A stretch of DNA of 51,941 bases, from the NCBI GenBank assembly GCA_000999175.1, contig LCJJ01000003.1, positions 1-51,941 on the forward strand, in the 5' to 3' direction. Below, in pieces: positions 15,946-23,988 of this stretch (within the stretch, counting starts at the first letter, position 1; every line of letters begins with the position of its first letter). The position numbers and the translations under genes were made by a program. A model generated the notes under the pieces. It had not been told where the DNA came from, ran no database searches, and saw nothing but the letters and a program-made list of their open reading frames with translations. The DNA is from Parcubacteria group bacterium GW2011_GWB1_44_7 (GTDB lineage: Bacteria > Patescibacteria > Paceibacteria > UBA9973 > DSPV01).

Positions 15946-17879
15946 AAGAAGGATTAGAAAGTGAAGCAATCGCTACGGCGGTTGCCCAAGAACAAACGGA
16001 TTTTTTTGAAAAGAACGGCGCCTTTTTTGCTTCTTATGCCGGCGATTCTTCTTTGGAAATAAAACAGAGCCCCCAAGGGCTAGGAACTTTTGCCATAGAT
16101 TTGGAAAAAGGTGTGATGTATGCCGAACCGAATTTTTGGGAACAAGCGGGAGGTTTTGGAGAAAGCGACAAAGTTTTTGCCACCCTGCATGAATTTGAAC
16201 ATTTCAAAGAAATGATGGAAATGATAAACAAAAAAGGGGGATTAGCAAAATTTAAAAAGCATTTAGATAAATTTAAAAAAAGAAAAAGGTTTTCAATTCT
16301 TGATAATTGCGTGGATGACATAAAAATGAATCGTTCGGTAATCGGTCGAGCGAGCGCCCTGGATGAAACCAGAAATCGTTTGTATGAGAAAAGATTATTT
16401 CCTGAAGATGATTTGTCTAAAGCGCCGAAGCATCTTCAATTTTCCCAAGCGCTTTTGCGCGAAGCAATGTTGCCCAACAGACAAACCGTCGTTTCATCCG
16501 ATATCCGGACGGAAGTTGAAAGGATTAAAAATATAAAAAGCGGCGGGATTTCGCTGATGGATTTTATAACCGCTCCCAATACGCCGATGGAAACGCGATT
16601 GAAACTCCAAGAGAGATTTTTGGAACCGGTGATGGAAAAGTTTTTTAAGGAGGATGCGGCACAAAAGAAAAAAGAGAAAGAAGAAGGTGAAGGAGATTCA
16701 GGAAATGGTGAAGGTGAAGACGGAGAAGAAGGAGAGGGAGAAAGTGAAAAAGAAGAAAAAGACAAGAAAAATAATAAACCCCAAAAGAGTAAAAAGAGTA
16801 GCAAAAACAAACCAGAAAATTCTGAAGATTATTTTAAAAACGAATACGAAGAGTGGGATAAAAAAAATCCACCAACTTTGCCAATGGCAGAAATTGAAAA
16901 GGCACTAAAAGAACATGAAAAAGCAAAAAAAGAAGAAAAAACGCCAGCGGAGTTGGCAGAGGAAGTTTATGCTAAAGCTGAAGGAATTACTGCTGAAGAA
17001 TTGCGGGAATATCGTAAGTTTTTAGAAAACTTGGAAGAAATCAAAAATCCTGAGACCGATGAGTCGGTAGTTGAGGAAATCCGGACAATTTTTAAAAAAA
17101 TTATCGCTGAAAGAAAGAAAAAAACCTTGAGGAGTAAGTTGCCGGCGGAAGAGGGGGAAATTCTGGCCTTTCCGGCCCAAGCCCATATTGCGGTAGAGAG
17201 TGGAAATTTTGAGCCGAGGGTTTGGGAGACGGTTGATTGGAAAGATAAACCAAAAGAGCTATTCGGCGAATTTGATGTGACCATTGTCTGTGACCGGAGT
17301 GGTTCTATGGAACGGCCGTCAAGCAAAAAAATTGAACAACGCAAGGCGGCGGCACTGGTAATGGAAGCGCTCAAAGAATTTTCTGACGAATTGGGTGAAG
17401 AAAAGCCGTATTTGGAGTTTGACCTCAATGTCCGTTCGGAGATTTGGACTTTCGGCGATGATAAGCAAGTGGAAATGCTTAAACCGCTTGATAAAAACCT
17501 GACCGAAAAACAAAGAGTTCTGGTCTACAAAACTTTGGAAAATACCCCCGGTGATAGCACTAAGGATTTTTCGGCTTTGGAAAAAATTAGAGATGGGGTG
17601 CCGGCGGGGGACTGGGCTAAAATTCAAAAAAGAAAACTAAAAAAATTAGTGATTGTTTTGACCGATGGCGATAGCGATAACCCCAGCGCAGTGCAAGGAC
17701 TCTTAAGAGAATTTAGAGAGAAAGGAATGGTAGTGATTGGTGTGGGAATCACTGCCGAAGGGGCAAGCGCCAAAACGACTTACGCGCCGGATGGTATGGT
17801 TTGCGAAAAAGTTGAGGACTTGGCGGGGGTTTTAGGAAACTTATTGAGCAAGCATATAAAGGAATTAAATACCGGTTAA
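15942..17879 (+). CDS. vWA-domain protein with N-terminal HExxH (DUF2201-like) region, MoxR partner
   Basis: A 645-residue protein in three parts. The N-terminal ~200 residues contain LHEFEHF (HExxH at 83-87) and, about 35 residues on, DNCVDDIKMNR, a spacing reminiscent of the metallopeptidase-like region found N-terminal to vWA in MoxR partners. Residues ~235-300 are a highly charged Glu/Lys/Gly linker. The C-terminal vWA domain (about 440-640) has the MIDAS motif CDRSGSM, a distal Thr in GDSTKDF, and LTDGDSDNP. Such vWA proteins work with MoxR ATPases in metal-dependent remodelling or protein capture. It overlaps the RT stop by ATGA, indicating coupled translation. Whether the HExxH is catalytic is unknown. 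The partner is very probably the ATPase at 10869. Confidence 0.85.
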   Translation: MKEGLESEAIATAVAQEQTDFFEKNGAFFASYAGDSSLEIKQSPQGLGTFAIDLEKGVMYAEPNFWEQAGGFGESDKVFATLHEFEHFKEMMEMINKKGGLAKFKKHLDKFKKRKRFSILDNCVDDIKMNRSVIGRASALDETRNRLYEKRLFPEDDLSKAPKHLQFSQALLREAMLPNRQTVVSSDIRTEVERIKNIKSGGISLMDFITAPNTPMETRLKLQERFLEPVMEKFFKEDAAQKKKEKEEGEGDSGNGEGEDGEEGEGESEKEEKDKKNNKPQKSKKSSKNKPENSEDYFKNEYEEWDKKNPPTLPMAEIEKALKEHEKAKKEEKTPAELAEEVYAKAEGITAEELREYRKFLENLEEIKNPETDESVVEEIRTIFKKIIAERKKKTLRSKLPAEEGEILAFPAQAHIAVESGNFEPRVWETVDWKDKPKELFGEFDVTIVCDRSGSMERPSSKKIEQRKAAALVMEALKEFSDELGEEKPYLEFDLNVRSEIWTFGDDKQVEMLKPLDKNLTEKQRVLVYKTLENTPGDSTKDFSALEKIRDGVPAGDWAKIQKRKLKKLVIVLTDGDSDNPSAVQGLLREFREKGMVVIGVGITAEGASAKTTYAPDGMVCEKVEDLAGVLGNLLSKHIKELNTG

Positions 17880-17885
17880 TTTTTT

Positions 17886-18602
17886 ATGGCGCTGATTGAA
17901 ATCAAAAAGCTCGGCAAGATTTACGACGGCGGCGAGAATGAAACCCGCGCTCTTTCCGGCGTTGATTTGACGATTGAACGAGGCGATTTTGTGGCGGTGA
18001 TGGGGCCGTCGGGTTCCGGCAAATCCACCCTGCTTCACATCTTGGGTTTTTTGGACGATTATACTTTCGGCCAATATTTTTTTGACGGCAAAGAAATTGG
18101 TAAGTATCTGCCGGACGAAGTGGCGAGATTGCGCAATCAAAAATTCGGTTTTGTTTTTCAAGCGTTTAATTTGTTGCCTCGGACCAATGTTTTAGAAAAT
18201 GTGAAAATGCCGTTGGTTTATTCTGATGTGCCGGAAAAGGCCTGGGATAATTTAGCGCGACAAGCGATTGAAGCGGTTGGTTTGACTCATCGGGCCGAAC
18301 ACGAGCCGTCGCAGCTTTCCGGCGGAGAAAAACAGAGAGTGGCGATTGCCCGGGCCCTGGTCAATAATCCGGAAGTGATTTTTGCCGACGAACCGACCGG
18401 CAATTTAGATTCCAAATCGGGCCAAGCGGTGATGGATATTATCTGGCAACTTAACATTAAACAGAAAAAAACGATTATTCTAATCACTCACGAAACCTAC
18501 ACCGCCGAACATGCCCGCCGCATCATTCGTTTATTGGATGGGGAAATAGAAAGCGTTCAATTGGTCGCCAATCGCCGCGGCGAAGGCGATTTTGAAAAAT
18601 AA
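17886..18602 (+). CDS. MacB/LolD-type ABC transporter ATP-binding protein
   Basis: A 238-residue ABC ATPase. Walker A is GPSGSGKST (about residues 39-47), the Q-loop [18 protein letters not shown] is followed by the ABC signature [19 protein letters not shown], Walker B is [13 protein letters not shown], and ILITHE is the H-loop. This pattern, with NLLPR and EPTGNLD, is that of the MacB/LolD/FtsE export subfamily. It starts 6 bases after the vWA stop. It would energise the permease at 18711 and act with the HlyD-type adaptor at 9269, now 7 kb upstream because of the DGR cassette. Confidence 0.93.
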   Translation: MALIEIKKLGKIYDGGENETRALSGVDLTIERGDFVAVMGPSGSGKSTLLHILGFLDDYTFGQYFFDGKEIGKYLPDEVARLRNQKFGFVFQAFNLLPRTNVLENVKMPLVYSDVPEKAWDNLARQAIEAVGLTHRAEHEPSQLSGGEKQRVAIARALVNNPEVIFADEPTGNLDSKSGQAVMDIIWQLNIKQKKTIILITHETYTAEHARRIIRLLDGEIESVQLVANRRGEGDFEK

Positions 18603-18612
18603 AATGATTATA

Positions 18613-18702
18613 GATTAAGAAATAGCGTCGCAAGCAAGCTTTTTACGAGGTGGGGCAAGGGCTGGTCAGTAAAAAGCTTGCTAAGAAAGACATTTCTTAA
18701 TC
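18613..18702. repeat. 90-base imperfect inverted repeat between ABC ATPase and permease genes
   Basis: Two pairs of arms nest: an outer 11-bp pair (18613-18623 with 18692-18702) and an inner 14-bp pair (18633-18646 with 18669-18682), both perfect, separated by 9-base internal loops on each side. The top loop is 22 bases. It could be a processing or attenuation hairpin between operon genes, or a small non-autonomous palindromic element. It lacks a terminal T-run of the usual kind. Confidence 0.7.
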
Positions 18703-18710
18703 CAAATAAT

Positions 18711-19952
18711 ATGTTTGTGAAATATAGTTTAAAAACAGCAGCTAAAGGTTTGCGGACCAATCGGAGCCGTTCATTTTTAACGATTTTGGGAATTGTTATT
18801 GGCATTACCGCCATTATGCTCGTAATGTCTCTGGGTCGCGGCGCTCAAGATTTGATTTTGAATCAGATTCAAAGCATCGGTTCCAAAACTATTGCCGTTA
18901 TTCCCGGCCGGCAACCGACGGGGATTTCCGATTCATTGTCGTCTTTTTCCGATTCTCTTAAGAATAAAGATGTGGAAGATTTACAGAAAAAATCCAATGT
19001 ACCCCATTTAACGAGAATTATGCCAATTGTTTTTGGTCCAGTGGTTGCCACTAAAGGCAATAAAGTTCACCAAACGACGGTTTTCGGCGTTAATAATTTT
19101 TTTGCCGAGATTTACAATATCTATCCGTCGGATGGTCGCTTGTTTACGGACGAAGAAGTCACTTCCAAATCCGCTGTGGTCATTATCGGCTCTAAAGTCA
19201 AGAACGAATTATTTGATTACGGTGAGCCGGTATTAGGTCAAAAAATCAGAGTGAAAAATCAAAGTTTGCGGATTGTCGGCGTTTTGCCCAACAAGGGCCA
19301 GTTTTCTTTTATCAGTTTTGATGACGCTTTGATTATGCCTTATACCACCGCCCAGCAATATATTTTCGGCATTAAATATTTCAATCGGTTGGTGATTGAG
19401 GCTGACTCTGAAATCAATGTGGTAGCGACTGTTGCCGATATTGAAACCACCTTGCGCAACAATCATCACATTGCCGACCCCGATAAGGATGATTTTTTCG
19501 TAGAAACCCAAGCTCAAGCGATGGCGCTGGTTAGCGCCATTACTAATGCTTTAACTTTGTTTCTGGCGGCGGTGGCGGCCATTTCCCTGATTGTCGGCGG
19601 GGTGGGGATTATGAATATTATGCTGGTATCAGTGACCGAACGGACGCGAGAAATCGGTTTACGCAAAGCCGTCGGCGCCACTAATCGCAATATCCTGACG
19701 CAATTTCTTTTGGAATCGGTGATGCTGACAAGTATCGGCGGAATTATCGGCATTGTTCTTGGCACCGGTTTATCGTTTGTCATTTCGCTGATTTTGTCAA
19801 AATTTGTCGGCTTGAACTGGGTTTTTACTTTTCCTCTTATGGCGGTTTTTCTCGGGCTTGGCGTTTCCGGCGCCGTCGGTTTGGTCTTCGGCATTTATCC
19901 GGCTCGCCAAGCATCGCTCAAAAGCCCGATGGAAGCCTTGCGGTATGAGTAA
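18711..19952 (+). CDS. MacB-like ABC transporter permease (FtsX-domain)
   Basis: A 413-residue membrane protein with the MacB/FtsX layout. One N-terminal helix (SFLTILGIVIGITAIMLVMSLGRG) is followed by a ~220-residue external MacB-PCD-like domain and three C-terminal helices (ALTLFLAAVAAISLIVGG, FLLESVMLTSIGGIIGIVLG, FPLMAVFLGLGVSGAVGLVFG). The motif MNIMLVSVTERTREIGLRKAVGAT and the end YPARQASLKSPMEALRYE are strongly diagnostic. It should export a peptide, lipid or small molecule with the ATPase at 17886; the substrate is unknown. The start at 18711 (MFVKYSLKTAAKGLRTNRSR) fits the family; the longer frame from 18678 would begin inside the inverted repeat. Confidence 0.93.
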   Translation: MFVKYSLKTAAKGLRTNRSRSFLTILGIVIGITAIMLVMSLGRGAQDLILNQIQSIGSKTIAVIPGRQPTGISDSLSSFSDSLKNKDVEDLQKKSNVPHLTRIMPIVFGPVVATKGNKVHQTTVFGVNNFFAEIYNIYPSDGRLFTDEEVTSKSAVVIIGSKVKNELFDYGEPVLGQKIRVKNQSLRIVGVLPNKGQFSFISFDDALIMPYTTAQQYIFGIKYFNRLVIEADSEINVVATVADIETTLRNNHHIADPDKDDFFVETQAQAMALVSAITNALTLFLAAVAAISLIVGGVGIMNIMLVSVTERTREIGLRKAVGATNRNILTQFLLESVMLTSIGGIIGIVLGTGLSFVISLILSKFVGLNWVFTFPLMAVFLGLGVSGAVGLVFGIYPARQASLKSPMEALRYE

Positions 19953-19991
19953 ATTTTTTCCGTATTCTTATTCGCATTCTTGTTTTAGACC

Positions 19992-20027
19992 TACACTAAC
20001 CATCAGCGATCGCTGAAAGTTAGTGTA
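19992..20027. terminator. Hairpin downstream of the ABC permease
   Basis: Outer arms TACACTAAC (19992-20000) and GTTAGTGTA (20019-20027) enclose the perfect palindrome CAGCGATCGCTG (20004-20015). There is no T-run after it, so it may be an RNA end-protecting hairpin and not an intrinsic terminator. It separates the export operon from frr. Confidence 0.45.
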
Positions 20028-20060
20028 AGTGAAAAAATCACGAGAAAGCAGGGCAAACAT

Positions 20061-20088
20061 TTGTGTTTCCGGTTAATTTTGGTAAGAT
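20061..20088 (+). promoter_or_regulatory. Promoter of frr (TTGTGT-16-TAAGAT)
   Basis: TTGTGT (20061-20066) and TAAGAT (20083-20088) are separated by 16 bases, and TAAGAT ends 7 bases before the ATG at 20096. This predicts a leaderless frr mRNA and supports the shorter start. Confidence 0.5.
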
Positions 20089-20095
20089 AATAACA

Positions 20096-20647
20096 ATGAC
20101 TTACGATTTTTCTAATTTCAAAAAAAGAACGAAGGAAATTGACGAGCATTTAAAAAAGGAATTTGCCGGCATTCGGACTGGCCGGGCGGCGCCGGCAATT
20201 TTGGACGGCGTTTCGGTGGAATCCTACGGTGCCAAATTGTCCCTTAAAGAATTGGGCAGTATCACAGTGGAAGACGCGCGAACTCTGAAAATTTCACCCT
20301 GGGACGCGAGCCAAGCAAAAAATATTGAGAAGGCCATCGCCACTGCCAATCTTGATTTGTCAGTATCGATTGGCGACACCGGCATTCGGGTATTTTTTCC
20401 GGAATTAACCGCCGAGCGCCGCGAGGCGATTTTGAAAGTGGCGAAAGAAAAATTGGAACAAACCAAAGTAACATTGCGCCAAGAACGCGACCACATTTGG
20501 AAAGATATTCAGGAAAAAGAAAAAACCGGCGGTATGGGCGAAGACGAAAAATTCCGATTGAAAAATGAATTGCAAAAGGAAGTAGACAGTGCCAATAAAA
20601 ACTTTGACGAACATTTTGGCAAAAAAGAGAAAGAAATAAAAAGTTAA
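20096..20647 (+). CDS. frr: Ribosome recycling factor
   Basis: A 183-residue protein matching ribosome recycling factor over its full length. Features are the N-terminal helix FKKRTKEIDEHLKKEFAGIRTGRAAPAILD, the beta domain VESYGAKLSLKELGSITVEDARTLKISPWD, and the two long C-terminal helices including FPELTAERREAILKVAKEKLEQTKVTLRQERD. It splits post-termination ribosomes together with EF-G. The start at 20096 (MTYDFSNFKKR) fits the family length; the extra 11 codons from 20063 would overlap the predicted promoter. Confidence 0.97.
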   Translation: MTYDFSNFKKRTKEIDEHLKKEFAGIRTGRAAPAILDGVSVESYGAKLSLKELGSITVEDARTLKISPWDASQAKNIEKAIATANLDLSVSIGDTGIRVFFPELTAERREAILKVAKEKLEQTKVTLRQERDHIWKDIQEKEKTGGMGEDEKFRLKNELQKEVDSANKNFDEHFGKKEKEIKS

Positions 20648-20674
20648 AAATTAAGTTAAAAATGAACTTTGTTT

Positions 20675-20680
20675 TATAAT
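20675..20680 (+). promoter_or_regulatory. -10 box upstream of the Bro-N gene
   Basis: A consensus TATAAT in the 66-base AT-rich gap after frr. It would give a leader of about 26 bases before the ATG at 20714. No clear -35. Confidence 0.35.
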
Positions 20681-20713
20681 TTTATTTATCAACTTTATTA
20701 ATTAAAAACAAAA

Positions 20714-21520
20714 ATGCCGAGTGACACAAAAATCGCTTTGTTTAAGGGTAAACAAATCAGGAAAATTCTTCATCAAAAAGAGTGGTGGTTTTCCGTAGTC
20801 GATGTGTGCGCGGTGCTTACGGAGAGTGTTGATGCCGGTGCGTATTGGAGAAAACTCAAACAGCGTCTTAAGGAGGAAGGAAGCGAGGTCGTGACATTTT
20901 GTCACGACCTGAAATTACTTGCTACCGACGGAAAGTATTATGAAACCGATTGCGCTAACACCGAAGGTATTTTTCGCATCATTCAATCTGTCCCATCGCC
21001 CAAAGCCGAGCCGTTTAAGAGGTGGCTGGCGCGGGTGGGTTACGAGCGAGTCCAGGAAATTGAAAATCCGGAATTGGCCACCAAACGAACTAGAACTCTT
21101 TACAAACTCAAGGGCTATTCCGATAGCTGGATTGAAAAACGAATGCGTGGCATCGCTATTCGTGAAGAATTAACCGATGAGTGGCAAAAACGAGGGGTGG
21201 CCAGACAGAGGGACTATGAAATTTTAACCGCCGAAATTTCCAAAGCGACTTTTGGCGTTGTCCCGAGTCAATACAAAAAATTAAAAGGTTTGAAACGAGA
21301 AAATTTGCGTGACCATATTAATGACTTGGAGTTGATTTTTACAATGCTCGGCGAACGCGCCACAACTGAAATTCATCGCGACGAGAATTCGCAAGGCATC
21401 CCAAAATTGAAAGCTGACGCCAAAACCGGTGGTGGTATTGCTGGTGGGGCGAGAAAGCAATTGGAAAAGCGTCTTGGTCGGACGATTATTTCAAAAAAGA
21501 ATTTCCGGCTTCTAAAATGA
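20714..21520 (+). CDS. Bro-N domain protein (phage antirepressor-like)
   Basis: A 268-residue protein whose N-terminal ~110 residues match the BRO/antirepressor domain: IRKILHQKEWWFSVVDVCAVLTES, then YWRKLKQRLKEEG, then YYETDCANTEGIFRIIQSVPSPKAEPFKRWLARVGYERVQEIENPEL. The C-terminal part (about 115-268) is basic and carries SDSWIEKRMRGIAIREELTDEWQKRGV; I recognise no separate domain there. Bro-N proteins bind DNA and are typical of phages, but chromosomal copies are common in CPR genomes. It sits between frr and rseP and its stop overlaps the rseP ATG (ATGA, 21517-21520), so it is co-translated with a core gene. The host function is unknown. Confidence 0.85.
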   Translation: MPSDTKIALFKGKQIRKILHQKEWWFSVVDVCAVLTESVDAGAYWRKLKQRLKEEGSEVVTFCHDLKLLATDGKYYETDCANTEGIFRIIQSVPSPKAEPFKRWLARVGYERVQEIENPELATKRTRTLYKLKGYSDSWIEKRMRGIAIREELTDEWQKRGVARQRDYEILTAEISKATFGVVPSQYKKLKGLKRENLRDHINDLELIFTMLGERATTEIHRDENSQGIPKLKADAKTGGGIAGGARKQLEKRLGRTIISKKNFRLLK

Positions 21521-22617
21521 ACTTTGTTTTATTCATCATCGTGCTGGGGGTGCTGATTTTTGTCCACGAACTAGGGCATTTTTTGGTTGCCAAAAAATGC
21601 GGCATGCGGGTGGATGAGTTCGGGCTCGGTTTCCCGCCCCGAGTTTTCGGAAAAAAAATCGGCGAAACAATATATTCTCTCAATTGGATTCCTTTCGGCG
21701 GTTTCGTCAAAATTTTTGGCGAAAATCCGTCGGCTAGTTCCGAGACCGAAAGTTTGTTAATGGATGAAGAAAAGAGTTTCAGCAAAAAAAATCGCGGTTT
21801 ACAAACCGCCGTGCTGATGGCCGGTGTAACCTTTAATGTTATTTTCGCTTGGTTATTGATAGCAATCAGTTTTGTTTCGGGTTTTCCGGCGCCAGTCGGC
21901 TATTATCAAGGGGTGACGGTGGAAACACCGCAATTGATTTTAACTCAAGTGCTGATTAATTCTCCGGCCGCCAAGGTTGGTTTGCAAACTGGCGATGTGA
22001 TTGTGGCAATTAGCGTTGGTTCGAGTTCATTGACCGACCTGAATGCCGAAACCGTTTCTGATTTTATGAATCAACATCAAGACAAGGAAGTTAAAATTAA
22101 TTACGAACGGGGCGGGAAAAAAACTGAAGTTAAAGTTATTCCAATTGTCGGCATTGTCGCCGAGCGGGCGGCGATTGGCGTCGGTTTAGATTTAATCGGC
22201 ACGGTGAAGTTGCCATTTTTCCGAGCTCTTTGGGAAAGCGCCAAGACCACCGGCGAATTGTTGGTGGAAATTACCAAAGGCATCGGCAAATTTTTCTACG
22301 ACGCCTTCACTTTTCAAGCCAATTTTTCCGAAGTAACCGGGCCGATTGGTATCGCCGGCTTAGTCGGAGCGGCGGCGCGTTTGGGCTTTGCCAATCTGCT
22401 GGGTTTTACCGCTTTTATTTCGCTCAATTTGGCGGTGATTAATCTTTTGCCTATTCCGGCGCTGGACGGCGGCCGACTGTTGTTTGTCGCCGTGGAATCA
22501 ATTCGTCGTCGGTCGCTTAATCCTAAGATTGTCAATTATCTAAACGGCCTTGGTTTTGCTCTGCTTTTAATTTTGATGCTAGTCATCACTTATAAAGACA
22601 TAATTAAATTATTTTGA
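21517..22617 (+). CDS. rseP: RseP-type site-2 intramembrane zinc metalloprotease
   Basis: A 366-residue membrane protease. The first helix carries the zinc motif HELGH (17-21) in LIFVHELGHFLVAKK, followed by DEFGLGFPPR and GGFVKIFGE. A single PDZ domain lies at about 130-205 (LINSPAAKVGLQTGDVIVAI). The second active-site segment NLLPIPALDGGRLLFVAVE supplies the Asp ligand, and a final helix closes the protein. RseP cleaves transmembrane anti-sigma factors or leftover signal peptides. It overlaps the upstream Bro-N gene (ATGA) and the downstream phosphomannomutase fragment by 4 bases, so all three look like one operon. Confidence 0.95.
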   Translation: MNFVLFIIVLGVLIFVHELGHFLVAKKCGMRVDEFGLGFPPRVFGKKIGETIYSLNWIPFGGFVKIFGENPSASSETESLLMDEEKSFSKKNRGLQTAVLMAGVTFNVIFAWLLIAISFVSGFPAPVGYYQGVTVETPQLILTQVLINSPAAKVGLQTGDVIVAISVGSSSLTDLNAETVSDFMNQHQDKEVKINYERGGKKTEVKVIPIVGIVAERAAIGVGLDLIGTVKLPFFRALWESAKTTGELLVEITKGIGKFFYDAFTFQANFSEVTGPIGIAGLVGAAARLGFANLLGFTAFISLNLAVINLLPIPALDGGRLLFVAVESIRRRSLNPKIVNYLNGLGFALLLILMLVITYKDIIKLF

Positions 22618-23015
22618 TGGCGGAAATTTTTCGAGCCAATGATATTCGCGGTTTTTATCCCTCGGAAATCAATAAAGAGCTGGCTTTCAAGGTCGGCGAA
22701 GCGCTGGCTAATGTTTTGGCTGATGGTATCGTCGTTATTGCTCATGACGCTCGCCGCGGCGCCAAAATTTTAACCGAGGCTTTGGCTGAAGGTTTTTGGC
22801 GCGGTTGGAAAGAAAAGAAAAAAGTTCATGATGTAAAAATCATCGGTCTTGCGACTACGCCGATGTTTTATTTTTTCGTCAATCGTTTCAAAGCCAGCGG
22901 CGGCGTAATGGTAACCGCTTCGCACAATCCACCGGAATACAACGGTTTCAAAATTGTCAAAGAAGGCGCCGCGGTTTTAAGTCCGGCTATTATTAAAGAA
23001 TTCATTAGAAATTAG
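22614..23015 (+). pseudogene. Phosphomannomutase/phosphoglucomutase, N-terminal part ending at tandem stops
   Basis: This 133-residue frame is domain I of an alpha-D-phosphohexomutase. It opens with IFRANDIRGFYP and carries the catalytic phosphoserine loop VTASHNPPEYNGFK. It stops at TAG TAA (23013-23018), and the same frame then resumes with the rest of the enzyme at 23031. Together the two parts have the normal ~440-residue length and nothing essential is missing. The stops lie between 9-bp inverted arms (22999-23007 and 23029-23037), suggesting a small palindromic insertion. Either the gene is broken or two polypeptides assemble into an enzyme. The ATG overlaps the rseP stop. Confidence 0.8.
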
Positions 23016-23030
23016 TAATTCACAGATATA

Positions 23031-23930
23031 ATGAATTATTTTAAAATTTATGCCGATTTTTTGAAAAAGTTTTTACAGGTCAAACGGCCGTTGTTCGTCG
23101 TGTTGGACGCTTTCAATGGCGCCAGCGGTATCGTGGCTACGGAAATTTTTTCTGATTACCCATTAATTCAACTTATTTGTCTCAACAATTTACCCGATGG
23201 CGATTTTCCGGCTCACGGTCCGAATCCTTTGTTGGCCGGCGCGCTCAAAGAACTTTGCCAAAAAGTTGTTAAACAAAAAGCTGATTTGGGTATAGCTCTT
23301 GATGCCGACGGCGACCGAGCGTTATTTGTGGACAATCTTGGCCGCTCAGTGCCGGCTTATGTCATTGCTTGTTTAATTTTTCAAAATCGCCGACCCCCTT
23401 TTGTGGTGGATGAGCCGCTTTTCAAAATTTTACAACAGCTTAAAGTAATTGATTTAAAGAATATTATTCTTTCACGAGTTGGTTACGCTTTTATTCGGGC
23501 GGTAATGCGTCAATCAAACTCTTCCAGTACCGCCGAATACTCCGGCCATTATTGTTTTGAAGAAACCTTTCAAGCCGATTCAGCACTGTTTACTCTCATT
23601 CAAGTGCTGAATAATTTGTCGGCGCAAAAACAGACTTTGGCGGAATTTTACGACAGTTTGCCGCCGTTTACCGTGGATATGGAAAATTTTAAATTCAAAG
23701 AAGAAACCGATTGGCTGGCGATTAGAAAGAAATTTGTCGGTTATTTTAGCGGTAAAGCCAAAGAAATTGCCGAACGCGACGGCTTAACTTTTGATTTTGG
23801 CGAAAGCTGGCTTAATGTTCGATTGTCTAATAATGAGCCATTGCTTCGTTTTACCGCCGGCGCGAAGACTCCCAACATTGTTGCTAGACTTTTGAAGGAG
23901 TGTGGGCAAATAGCATTACAAATTCGTTGA
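23031..23930 (+). pseudogene. Phosphomannomutase/phosphoglucomutase, C-terminal part in the same frame
   Basis: This 299-residue frame continues the mutase: domain II (PLFVVLDAFNGASGIVA), the metal-binding loop DADGDR near residue 96, the sugar-binding loop AEYSGHYCFEE (normally GEESGH-like), and the domain IV phosphate-binding end NVRLSNNEPLLRFTAGA. It begins with an in-frame ATG 12 bases after the second stop, without an obvious ribosome-binding site, so restart efficiency is uncertain. The intact enzyme would interconvert hexose 6- and 1-phosphates for sugar-nucleotide synthesis. All downstream motifs are conserved, which argues for recent interruption or continued use. Confidence 0.8.
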
Positions 23931-23954
23931 AGTAAAAGTTTTCCACAGGAAAAT

Positions 23955-23982
23955 TTGACAAAAAGATTGTGTATGGTAAGAT
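23955..23982 (+). promoter_or_regulatory. Near-consensus sigma-70 promoter (TTGACA-16-TAAGAT)
   Basis: TTGACA at 23955-23960 and TAAGAT at 23977-23982 with a 16-base spacer. No coding frame follows; a terminator ends about 85 bases downstream, so it appears to drive a short RNA. Confidence 0.7.
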
Positions 23983-23988
23983 GCCAGC

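Larger units (their letters stand above)
10869..17879. mobile_element. Diversity-generating retroelement cassette: AAA+ target with two VRs, TR, avd, RT and vWA partner
   Basis: All parts of a DGR are present: a target gene with 3' variable repeats, a template repeat that matches them except at adenines, an Avd-type accessory gene and a DGR-type reverse transcriptase. A vWA/HExxH gene overlaps the RT stop by ATGA, so it belongs to the same unit. The block sits between an export adaptor gene (ends 10822) and its ABC ATPase/permease (starts 17886), which suggests insertion of the whole cassette into that operon. DGRs are known to be common in CPR genomes. The pairing of a MoxR-like target with two VRs and a vWA partner is read directly from this sequence. 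Confidence 0.93.

Noticed and set aside
16654..16908. Lys-rich ORF inside the vWA gene
   Set aside because: It is a frame shadow of the low-complexity Glu/Lys linker.
23013..23018. Alternative genetic code (stop reassignment) to explain the split mutase
   Set aside because: TAA, TAG and TGA all end other clear genes in the window, so none is globally recoded.
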